Part shown: positions 9,688 to 18,100 of the stretch, piece by piece
How positions within the stretch are numbered: the first letter of the stretch is position 1
Layout: every line of letters starts with the position of its first letter
Source: Verrucomicrobiota bacterium
GTDB lineage: Bacteria > Verrucomicrobiota > Verrucomicrobiia > Limisphaerales > JACRJZ01
Direction: 5' to 3'
Length of the DNA: 64,000 bases
Assembly: GCA_016219875.1 (NCBI GenBank)
Contig: JACRJZ010000041.1
Location: 124,001-188,000, forward strand
The notes under the pieces: model-generated
Told to the model about the DNA's origin: nothing
The model's database searches: none
The model's input: only the letters and a program-made list of their open reading frames with translations
Translations under genes and position numbers: made by a program

Positions 9688-11043
9688 ATGAACACGCTTT
9701 TGGCCCCGACCAGCCGGCGCCGTTTCTTGCGCCAGACGACCGCCACTCTTGCCACGTTTTCCCTCGTGCCCGGTTCCGTGCTGGGTCTGCGCGGACAGAC
9801 GCCGCCCAGCGCCAAGTTGAACATCGCCTGCATCGGCATCGGGGGGCAGGGCGGCGCCAGCGTCAGCGGCACCAGCAAGGAGAACCTCGTCGCGTTCTGC
9901 GACGCGGATTGGCGGCGCGCGGGCAAGATCCTGGAGAAGTATCCCGGCATCAAACGCTACCAGGACTTCCGAAAGATGTTCGACGCGATGGAGAAATCCA
10001 TCGACGCCGTGACCGTCGCCACGCCCGATCACACGCACGCGGTCGCGGCGATGGCGGCGATCAAGCGCGGCAAGCACGTCTATTGCGAGAAGCCCCTGGC
10101 GCACTCCATCGGCGAAGTCCGCGCGCTCATGAAGGCGGCGCGCGAGCACAAGGTCGTGACACAACTTGGCAACCAGGGCCATTCCTCCGCCACGATCCGC
10201 GATTTCTGCGAGTGGATTTGGGACGGCGCCATCGGCAACGTGCATACCGTTCATGGCGCCTGCGGCTCGGTCTATTCGCGGATCGCCGACCTGGAGCGGG
10301 TCAAGGAAGGCCAGCCCGTGCCGGAAGGACTCGACTGGGACCTCTGGCTTGGCCCTGCGCAAACCCGCCCGTACCATCCAGCCTATTTGCCGGGCGTGTG
10401 GCGCTCGTGGAGTGCGTTTGGCTCCGGCGTGATCGGCGACTGGGTTTGCCACGTAGTCGATCCCTCGTTCTGGGCGCTCGACCTCGGCGCGCCAAAAACG
10501 ATCCAGGCGGAGGCGAAGGACTACGATCCCAAGCTGCACGGCGAAACTTTCCCCACCGGCACGGTTGTCACTTACGAGTTCCCGGCCAAGGGCAAGCGCG
10601 GCCCAGTCAAGCTTGTGTGGCACGACGGCCGGGAGAAGATGCCGCGGCCCGCTGACATGGAGGGCGAAGACAAGGTGCCCACCACCGGCGCCATCGTGAT
10701 GGGCGACAAAGGCACGATCATCCACGGCTCGCACGGCGCGGGCAGTGTTCGGCTGATCCCGGACGCGAAGATGGACGCCTACAAACAGAAGCTCCCGCCG
10801 AAGACCATCCCGCGCGTCGGCGGCCACCACCAGGATTGGCTGAACGCCATCAAGACCGGCGGCAAGGCTGGGTCGAATTTCGACTACGGCGGGCCGCTCA
10901 CGGAGATCGCCTGCCTCGGCATCATTGCCACCAAGATGCTCGGCCAGAAGCTGGAATGGGACGCCGAGCGGATGCGGTTCACGAACAACAGCGAGGCGGA
11001 CCGCTACGTCAGTCCGGCGTATCGCGCCGGCTGGAGTTTGTGA
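9688..11043 (+). CDS. Gfo/Idh/MocA family oxidoreductase, Tat-exported
   Basis: This 451-residue protein starts with a twin-arginine signal (SRRRFLRQ, residues 9-16) followed by a hydrophobic stretch, so it should cross the membrane folded with its cofactor. Mature sequence begins with a Rossmann fold (NIACIGIGGQGG) and has the family catalytic motif EKP at 134-136. Family members oxidise or reduce sugars and polyols with NAD(P); in this phylum such exported copies are numerous. The ADP-ribosylglycohydrolase gene starts 10 bases downstream, so the two are probably one transcript. The substrate is unknown. Confidence 0.92.
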   Translation: MNTLLAPTSRRRFLRQTTATLATFSLVPGSVLGLRGQTPPSAKLNIACIGIGGQGGASVSGTSKENLVAFCDADWRRAGKILEKYPGIKRYQDFRKMFDAMEKSIDAVTVATPDHTHAVAAMAAIKRGKHVYCEKPLAHSIGEVRALMKAAREHKVVTQLGNQGHSSATIRDFCEWIWDGAIGNVHTVHGACGSVYSRIADLERVKEGQPVPEGLDWDLWLGPAQTRPYHPAYLPGVWRSWSAFGSGVIGDWVCHVVDPSFWALDLGAPKTIQAEAKDYDPKLHGETFPTGTVVTYEFPAKGKRGPVKLVWHDGREKMPRPADMEGEDKVPTTGAIVMGDKGTIIHGSHGAGSVRLIPDAKMDAYKQKLPPKTIPRVGGHHQDWLNAIKTGGKAGSNFDYGGPLTEIACLGIIATKMLGQKLEWDAERMRFTNNSEADRYVSPAYRAGWSL

Positions 11044-11053
11044 GTTTGCCGAC

Positions 11054-12259
11054 ATGAACCGGCTTGCGAAAACTTCGGTGGCTCTGGCCGTGGGATTCTT
11101 GATCGCGGCCCGTGGCTTCTCTGCGGAGAATTCACCGCCGTCTTCCGGCTCCACCCGCGAAGTCACACGCGAGTTTCTGCTCGACCGCATTTACGGCGGC
11201 TGGGTGGGGATGCTCATCGGCGGACTCGAAGGTCTGCCGCACGAGTTCAAATACAAGGAGCAGCCGCGCGCCACACTGCCCGACTTCACGTTCCTGGCGC
11301 AGGGAGCGCGCTCGGACGACGACAACGACTTCGAGTGGGCGCATCTCTGGTTCATGGACAAGGATGGCGCGCTCAAGCTGCCGTATCCCCGGATCGTGGA
11401 AATCTGGAAGGCCAACATGAACCAGGGCATCTGGGTCGCGAACAAGCGGGCGCGGGAGTTGATGGACCAAGGCGTAGTCCCGCCCGAAACCGGCAGCACG
11501 GCGAAGAACCCGCACGCGTCGTACAATCTCTCCGGCCAGTTTTGCACGGAGTCCTACGGCCTGATTGCGCCTGGGATGCCGCAGGCGGCGGCGGAACTCG
11601 GCCTCCATTACGCGCGCATCGCGGTGTCGGAAGAGCCGCTGCAGGCTGCGCAGTTCTGGACCGCCCTCGTCAGCCTCATGCCGTTCCACGACGGCCCGTT
11701 GGAGGCCGCGCTCGCCCAGGCCGTCCAGGCCGTCGATCCGAAAAGCGCGATGGCGGAAGTCGTGGCCGACGCGCGCTGGCTGCACCGCGAGCATCCGAAC
11801 GACTGGAAAACCGCACGGCAGTTTATCCACGACAAGTGGGTGGTGCGGAAGAAGTGGAACATGAATTCCACGCCGTCGAACGGGGCGCTGGTGCTGCTGG
11901 CGCTGCTCTATGGCGGCGGGGACTTCTACAAAACGCTGCAATACGCGATGGCCCTGGGCTACGACGCCGACTGCAACGCGGCCACGGCCGGCGCGATCGT
12001 CGGCGCGCGCATCGGCTTCCAGCGCATCGCCGCCATGCCGCAATTCAAGATGCCGGATCGCTACGTGAACAAGACGCGGCCTTCGCTGCCCGCCGAATGC
12101 AAGGTGAGCGAGCAGGCGGCGGTCCTTCTGCGCGTGTGTGAGCGTGTGATCCTGGCCCACGGCGGCGAACGCGTCGAGATCGGCGGCCAGCCCGGCTTCC
12201 GCATCCGCTTGCAGGAGCCGCGCGTCTTGGAGTCCTTGCGCAAGGGAACGGCGGAGTGA
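11054..12259 (+). CDS. Exported ADP-ribosylglycohydrolase family protein
   Basis: The 401-residue product begins MNRLAKTSVALAVGFLIAARG, a signal peptide, which selects the ATG at 11054 even though the frame is open upstream inside the previous gene. The family metal-binding acids are visible: SDDDNDFEW at about 87-95, and a second cluster in GYDADCNAATAG near residue 300. Cytosolic relatives cleave ADP-ribose from proteins or small molecules using two divalent metals. An exported member beside Gfo/Idh/MocA genes is unlikely to serve the classic dinitrogenase role and may act on a glycoside, but that is inference. It sits 10 bases after the oxidoreductase. Confidence 0.87.
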   Translation: MNRLAKTSVALAVGFLIAARGFSAENSPPSSGSTREVTREFLLDRIYGGWVGMLIGGLEGLPHEFKYKEQPRATLPDFTFLAQGARSDDDNDFEWAHLWFMDKDGALKLPYPRIVEIWKANMNQGIWVANKRARELMDQGVVPPETGSTAKNPHASYNLSGQFCTESYGLIAPGMPQAAAELGLHYARIAVSEEPLQAAQFWTALVSLMPFHDGPLEAALAQAVQAVDPKSAMAEVVADARWLHREHPNDWKTARQFIHDKWVVRKKWNMNSTPSNGALVLLALLYGGGDFYKTLQYAMALGYDADCNAATAGAIVGARIGFQRIAAMPQFKMPDRYVNKTRPSLPAECKVSEQAAVLLRVCERVILAHGGERVEIGGQPGFRIRLQEPRVLESLRKGTAE

Positions 12260-12279
12260 GCTAGCGGCGTTCCGCGGAA

Positions 12280-12298
12280 TTCCGGTTGAATTTTCCCC
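12280..12298 (+). promoter_or_regulatory. Sequence shared upstream of two oxidoreductase genes, copy 1
   Basis: TTCCGGTTGAATTTTCCCC lies 36 bases before the start at 12334. A near-identical 19-mer, differing in three bases, lies 26 bases before the third oxidoreductase at 43818. Both follow a GCGGAA-containing stretch. It may be a shared promoter or operator. Confidence 0.3.
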
Positions 12299-12333
12299 GG
12301 CCAACCGCCATCAAAGGCACAACATTTTAAGCC

Positions 12334-13683
12334 ATGAACCAAACATCACCTCCTCTCGTTTCGGCCGGACAAAGCCGGCGTGATTTCCTCAAAACCTCCA
12401 GCGCTCTCGCGGCCGGCGTGGCCCTCGGCGCCGGGGTGGCCCGTCCCGGCTACGCCGCCGAGAACAACACCATCAAGCTTGCCCTCGTCGGCTGCGGCGG
12501 GCGCGGCACCGGCGCGGCGTCGCAGGCCATGTCCACGAAAGGCCCGACCAAGCTGGTCGCGGTGGCGGACGTGTTTACGCACCGGACGGAGAGCAGCCTC
12601 AAGACCCTCTCTCCCAAGCACGCTGCCCAAATGGACGTGCCACCGGAGCGCCGCTTCATCGGCCTGGACGCTTTCAAGAAAGCCATCGACTGCCTGGACA
12701 AAGGTGACGTGGTGCTGCTGACCACCGCGCCGGCCTTCCGCCCCATTCACCTCGACTACGCCGTGCAGAAGGGCGTGAACGTGTTCATGGAAAAATCCTT
12801 CGCCGTCGATCCGGCGGGCACGCGGCGCGTCTTGCAAGCCGGAGAACTGGCCGGCCAGAAGAACCTCAAGATCGCCGGCGGCCTGATGAGCCGTCATTCC
12901 AAGTCGATGGCCGAGTGCATCCAGCGCATCCACGACGGCATGATCGGCGACATCATTACGGTTTGGGCCTACCGCATGCATGATTCGGTCGGATTGGGTG
13001 GGAAGCAACCCGGGCAGAGCGACCTTGCTCACCAGATCGCCAACTACAGCAACTTCACCTGGCTCAACGGCAGCTTTTACGTGGACTGGCTGATCCACAA
13101 CGTCGATGTCGCCTGCTGGGTCAAGAACGAGTGGCCGGTGTCCGCCCAAGGCATGGGCGGCCGTCAGGTGCGCAAGGAAGCCGATCAACTCTTCGACCAT
13201 TACGCGGTGGAAAACCACTTTGCCGATGGCACGCGGATGTTCGGCCAGGCCCGGCACATCACCAAGTGCTACGACTTCTGGGGCGTGGTGGCCCACGGCA
13301 CGAAAGGTTCCGCGCTCCTCGGCGAGGGCCAGCCCCGGCCGCGCATCTTCAAGGGCCACAAGCAGACTTCCGAGAACATGATCTGGGACTACAAAGGGCC
13401 GGCCTCGGATGCTTACCAGTACGAGCACGACCTGTTCTTCGACGCGATCCGCAACGACAAGCCCTACAACGAAACCGAACGCTGTGCGAAGTCCTGCCAG
13501 ACGGCCATCCTGGGCCGCATGGCCTGCGAATCCGGGAGCATGATCGCTTGGGATGAGGCGCTGGCCTCCAACATCGAACTGGCGCCCGGCTTGGAGAACC
13601 TGACCTGGGACGGTCCCGCGCCGGCCCCGCTCAAGAACGGCAAGTACGAAATCGCCATGCCAGGGGAGACGAAAGTGATCTGA
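12334..13683 (+). CDS. Gfo/Idh/MocA family oxidoreductase, Tat-exported
   Basis: The 449-residue protein has a textbook Tat signal, SRRDFLK at residues 14-20, and cleavage is expected near the YAA at 40-42. A Rossmann motif follows (LALVGCGGRGTG). The usual EKP catalytic triad of residues reads EKS here (153-155); the lysine is kept, the proline is not. It belongs to the long subgroup common in Verrucomicrobiota and Planctomycetota. It follows the ADP-ribosylglycohydrolase gene by 74 bases and may be co-regulated with it. Sugar oxidoreductase activity is from the family; no substrate is evident. Confidence 0.91.
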   Translation: MNQTSPPLVSAGQSRRDFLKTSSALAAGVALGAGVARPGYAAENNTIKLALVGCGGRGTGAASQAMSTKGPTKLVAVADVFTHRTESSLKTLSPKHAAQMDVPPERRFIGLDAFKKAIDCLDKGDVVLLTTAPAFRPIHLDYAVQKGVNVFMEKSFAVDPAGTRRVLQAGELAGQKNLKIAGGLMSRHSKSMAECIQRIHDGMIGDIITVWAYRMHDSVGLGGKQPGQSDLAHQIANYSNFTWLNGSFYVDWLIHNVDVACWVKNEWPVSAQGMGGRQVRKEADQLFDHYAVENHFADGTRMFGQARHITKCYDFWGVVAHGTKGSALLGEGQPRPRIFKGHKQTSENMIWDYKGPASDAYQYEHDLFFDAIRNDKPYNETERCAKSCQTAILGRMACESGSMIAWDEALASNIELAPGLENLTWDGPAPAPLKNGKYEIAMPGETKVI

Positions 13684-13801
13684 GACGGAACCGGAGTCGG
13701 CCGCAAAGAACGTCAGGCAACGCAAAAGAGATAGGGGCCACAGGCGGAGTCGAACGAGAATGGACTCGACCTCCCGCCGTCTGCTCAGCCGTACAGTCGA
13801 G

Positions 13802-13969
13802 GGAACCACGAAACACACGAAAGACACGAAAACAAAGGCTGAACCGCGGTGGGGAGCGGGTGCTCCGGCGTCAACAAAAGGTGACAGGGCTGAGGGATCT
13901 TTCCATTCCCGGGCCAGCCAAGGTCTTCTTGGGTCTTCCTTTCGTGTGTTTCGTGTCTTTCGTGGTTCC
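13802..13969. repeat. CACGAAA palindromic element, family A, copy 1
   Basis: Arms of about 30 bases rich in CACGAAA units (left from 13802, right 13940-13969) are complementary across about 110 bases. The outermost arm reads GGAACCACGAAACAC. Related elements lie at 31244-31421 and 47814-47993. With the copy of family E that follows, it fills most of the 13684-14423 gap, which holds no convincing gene. Confidence 0.7.
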
Positions 13970-14030
13970 ACTGAATTGCTACGGCTAAGGCTGCTCTTTC
14001 GGAGCGGAGTCTCGGAGGAGGCCTGCCAAG

Positions 14031-14167
14031 CCCTCACCCTGGCCCTCTCCCGTCCGACGGGAGAGGGAACACGCGGCACGCGCTCGTCGCCAGCGAACGC
14101 TTGCCTCGTCCGGACGCGTGCTCGGCTCCCCCTCTCCCATCGGATGGGAGAGGGCCGGGGTGAGGGG
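14031..14167. repeat. REP-like composite palindrome, family E, copy 2
   Basis: This copy has the same two inward-facing CCCTCTCCC/GGGAGAGGG hairpins and CCCTCACCC/GGGGTGAGGG ends as the copy at 9447. Its centre is diverged but alignable (shared GCGCTCGT and GCGCGTG-type words). Confidence 0.75.
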
Positions 14168-14353
14168 GAAACCATCCCCGCTCGCACCGGCGTTATCGAG
14201 TTGAGAGCGGCCCCGTCGTGCCGAGGGTGCGGCTGCAATTTCGGCTTGCTGGCCGGTCCCGGTTCGGCACACTCCGGGCAGGATGCAAGCCAGCCACCAC
14301 GGCTCGCCGGGAAACGACCGCACAGTTTTGCGGGTGTTCCAGGATACGTCCTT

Positions 14354-14384
14354 GGGAACAACCGCAGAAAGTGCGGCTGTTCCC
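14354..14384. repeat. Hairpin upstream of the cassette gene
   Basis: GGGAACA pairs with TGTTCCC and CCGCA with TGCGG around a GAAAG loop, with one unpaired position in the stem. Flanking bases hold further GGGAAC/GTTCCC words, so this is probably the remains of another repeat family. Confidence 0.45.
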
Positions 14385-14424
14385 CGGAGAAGCCGGGAAC
14401 ACCGACTTGCGGTTGAATAAAATG

Positions 14425-14995
14425 TTAGGCCGCATGACGCCTCCTGCCACATCGAGGCTCAATGAGTTATCGCAGCGATTCACTGCTCTGCTGTTCGCCC
14501 GCTTTTCGGAGTTGGAGCGGCACGTTGTCGCGCCACGAGACTTTCAGCACGATGGTGACCTCTACATTGAGTTTCCCTGTCCGTTCCCGACGGAGTTGCA
14601 GTGGCCGCTTTGCATCTGGACGGAGCGCGGACGTGAAGTCAGCATCGGTCTGGATGCTTGCCACACACACTTCACTTGCAGCAGAGACGCCGTCGAGTCG
14701 GATATTTTCGCCGAGGCGCTTGCGTTTCTCGACGATATCTTTGCCGAGCGTATCGTTGTTATTTCGTTCGTTTCTGATGGTCGATTGGCTGGTTCATCGT
14801 TTCATCCGCCAGAGGAGATAGAGGCTGAGATTGCCCAAACGCCTCCTGGCATTTTGGTAAGGGTTCGGTCTTGGAGAGGCACCTATCTGCGAGACCATGC
14901 GGCCTAACCACCAAAGGATGGAAAGGACCGGAGCGCGGAGAAGGCGTGAGCATGTCATCTGAGGTGAGCGCGCGGAGCGTCCTTTCCATCCGTTG
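14425..14995 (+). mobile_element. Candidate integron gene cassette (single, no integrase seen)
   Basis: A GTTAGGC core at 14424-14430 precedes the small gene, and GCCTAAC at 14902-14908 overlaps its stop. The first six cassette bases (TTAGGC) complement the R'' box exactly, as expected when a circular cassette closes its own attC. The complementarity runs to 13 bases (14424-14436 with 14896-14908). Cutting after the G of each GTTRRRY box gives a 571-base cassette. The gene is visibly less GC-rich than its neighbours. No integron integrase or second attC was recognised nearby. Confidence 0.58.
14434..14907 (+). CDS. Hypothetical protein in the candidate integron cassette
   Basis: The 157-residue product matches no family I recognise. 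It is soluble, slightly acidic and has no signal peptide or membrane segment. The start at 14434 is preferred over the in-frame ATG at 14422, because the latter would span the cassette boundary. The TAA stop lies inside the GCCTAAC box of the attC-like site, typical of compact cassette genes. Base use is more A/T-rich than in the flanking genes, which fits recent arrival. No function is proposed; cassette genes of this size are often of unknown role. Confidence 0.65.
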   Translation: MTPPATSRLNELSQRFTALLFARFSELERHVVAPRDFQHDGDLYIEFPCPFPTELQWPLCIWTERGREVSIGLDACHTHFTCSRDAVESDIFAEALAFLDDIFAERIVVISFVSDGRLAGSSFHPPEEIEAEIAQTPPGILVRVRSWRGTYLRDHAA

Positions 14996-15001
14996 TTGAA
15001 C
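14902..15001 (+). other. attC-like recombination site
   Basis: The R'' box GCCTAAC (14902-14908) and R' box GTTGAAC (14995-15001) both fit the RYYYAAC/GTTRRRY consensus and lie 100 bases apart end to end. Between them, GGATGGAAAGGAC (from 14917) pairs perfectly with GTCCTTTCCATCC (ending 14991), and the stem continues imperfectly with GGAGCGCG words. Size and folding fit the attC range. The tail beyond it, up to 15100, shows nothing further. Confidence 0.55.
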
Positions 15002-15100
15002 CCGCCCGGCCGCCCAACCAATGCGCTGCAGCGGAGGGCGTCCCAGCTCCAGAGCCGGCATCCCGGCGTGATCGCGCGGAACGTCAATCCGACCCAGCGT

Positions 15101-18100
15101 TCACGGCCACAGCACCACCCGATAGAACCGCTGCGGCACGCCGGAGAGGGCGTTGGTGACGGTCACCGTGGAGGCCGGGGCCTGATGCTCGCCATCGAGC
15201 GGCGTCCAGAGCGGCTCGTTGAGATCGTTCTTGTACTCGACACGGTAGGTTTGCCCAAGAGTGGCGCTGAACGAGAATGAAATCGCGCCGCCCGCTAGCA
15301 TCGTGATTTCGCCAACCCGCGGCGGAACGGGGACCACGCTGACGATGTTGGCGGCGCGCGGAGTGGGTGTGGCCATGAAATGGACTGCCCCCGCGCCGTC
15401 AGGATAGCGGCCCTGGCTCACGTCGTTGGTTTGCGGACCGAACGTGACCGCGTCGATCGGCGTGCCGTCGGGCGCGAACAACCCGATCTCTTCGCCCCCA
15501 GCGGCCAGCTTGAAGTTGGCGTGGAGGTCCAGGCGGTTCGAGGAGTTCTGGCTGCCGTTCTCATCCGCCCACACCAGCAAGTAGCCGCGTGGCCCGATGC
15601 CGGCGTAGGACGGGAGCGGCCACTTGGTCTTGTTGGTCAAGGTGTCGGTCAGGAAATACCCGGCGAGGGAAATCGCTTCCGTGCCGGGATTGAAGAGCTC
15701 GATCCAGTCGTCGAACTGCCCGTCCGCCGGGTCGGCGAGGGTGCGCGTGTTGGCGGCCATCCACTCGTTGATAAACACGGTGAGCGAGGCCGGGGCGCCG
15801 TTGTTGGGAGCACCGGGCGTCACATGGAAGAAGTCGAGCCGCTCGAACGGCTGGGCATCGGGGAACGAGCCGTAGGAATGGTTCGTGGGCACGACGGCGT
15901 AGTTGAGGTAGTCGAGCACCTCCGGCTGGCCCTCGCGCAAGCGGGCCAAGGCGATGGAGCCGTGGGCCGCGGCGAGGCGGAAGCTGGTGTGCAGTTCTGT
16001 CGGCGTGGACTGCTCGCTCCGACCGTCGGCGAAGATGAGTCTGAACTCGCCAGCTTCGATGACGGCACCCGCAGGGAAGGCCCACTCGGTCAGGTTCGTG
16101 AAATTGGTGGCGAGGGATAGGCCTTCCAGAGCGATCGCGTTGGTGCCGGCGTTGTAGAGTTCAATCCACGGCTCGCGCTGGCCGGCGCGGTTGGTGAGGC
16201 CGTCGAGATTCAGCGGTTGGACCTCATTCAACCAGAGCGGCGGGATGGCCGGGAGGCTGGTGGCCAGGCTGTTCGAGGCGCCGGGGCTGGAGCTCACGAA
16301 GAGCGGCGAGACGAGCCGCGGCGGTGTGTAGAACGCCGGCGTGACGACGGCGGTGATGTTGGTGTCCACCCGGAGCGAACTGCTGGCGATGCGCAGGGTC
16401 AGGTTGGTGCAGGTGGTGTTCGCCAGATAGTAGGCGCGGTTCGTGCCGAGGTAGAGGCCGTTGTCGGCGTAGTTGTTGGTGACGCAATACCAGAAGCTCA
16501 GGGTGACGGGCGAATTGGCCGGCGGCGGGGGCGAGAGCCACTGGCTGACCAAGCGGGCAACCAAGCCGCTGGTGGCGTTGGTGGTCGCGAGCCGGAGCGC
16601 GCCGGTCCCGTTGTGGACCAAACCGGTGCTGAGCGTGGTGTTGGTGTACCACGCCACAATGGTCCAGCTATTGGTCAACGTGGGGTCATCGATCAACGGA
16701 GCCGTCTCGAAATCGCCGTTGCGGACAAAGTTGGCGCCGACGGCGGCGTTGGTGCCGGCGACGATGGAGATCTCATCGATCACGACGCTGCCCGGACCAT
16801 CGAGCGACATCAGAAGGCGCTGGCTCGCGGTGCTGGCGCTGTTGCCAGTGACAGCGACAAAGCGCCAGCCACTATTCGTGGCGGCCGGCGTCCAGAAGCC
16901 CGGCTCGTACGTCGGCGCAGCGTAGCGCGTGGCCCAGTTGCACGGGCGGCTGTTGTCTTGCACGGCGTCGAGCAGTTGGATGGTCGAGGCGGTGATGACG
17001 TTGTTCGAGCCGACAGGCCACGGCGGCACGGAGTCGTAGCGGACTTTGTCGATGACCGTGTCGAGCGCGGGTGGAAGGCCCGGCTGGAGGAGGGTGAGTG
17101 TTTCGCCGCCCGCTTGCAGGTTGCCGGCGAATTCGTCGAAGACCACAATCGCCGGGCCATAGGCGATGTCGAAGGCGACTCGGTCCTTGGCCAGCACCAG
17201 GAAGCCGCGCGGGCCGAGCACGCTGCCACCGGGGAAAACGTAATCCAGCCCATTGAACCGCCAGCCGGACAAGTCAAAGGCCGCGGTGGACGACGTGTTG
17301 AACAGCTCGACAAACTCCGCGTCCGGCTGGACGGGATTGAACATGATCTCGTTGATCACGACCGAGCCTTGCGGTGATGGAGCCTCGCCCGGATAGACCA
17401 CCGTGACGGCGTTGCTCGCGCCGGCGACAAGCTGACCGCGCGCGTCGTAGCCGAGCACCGTGAACTGGTTCGTGCCCGGCGCAGGAGCCAGGCGCAGGGT
17501 CCAGTTGCTCACGCTGGTCCACGTGACCAGCCAGGCGGTGTCATTCACTGTGATCGTCTTGACCGTGATGGGCGCAGTACCGCTCAGTGACACGAGATTG
17601 GAGTTCGCCGTGAAACTGCTCGGGCCGGTGAGGCCGAAGCCCGCATTCACGTTGGCCAGTTGGGCGAGCAAGTAAGTCCGCCGGTCGCGAAACCAAGCCT
17701 TCACGAACGAGGGATTCACCAGCGCCCCGCCGTCGCACATCGTCACGCCGTTGGCCACGAGCGACGCGTACTTGGCGTCCATGATCGGATCACAGTTCGC
17801 GCTGAGGAGCGGGCCGTCCACCGCGTCCTGCACGGCGCGGAAGTAAGCGCGGCGGAACGGCGGGTGGTTGTACAGGCGGGTCACAGTCGGATCGTTGGAA
17901 CTGAAGAGCGGGCCGGTGGAGGCCGTGTAGGCGCCCGGCCCGCGCGGCGAAACCAGCATGAGCCAGTCGAGGTCGAAAGCGTAAAGCTGCCAGCGGCCGG
18001 CGCGCGGCTTGTAGGCGTACATGTTCTTGCCGATGTCGTGGCCCCAACTGTCGAAGTTGTTGATGATATGTTCGAAGGCGAAGATGCCCATCCATCGCTC

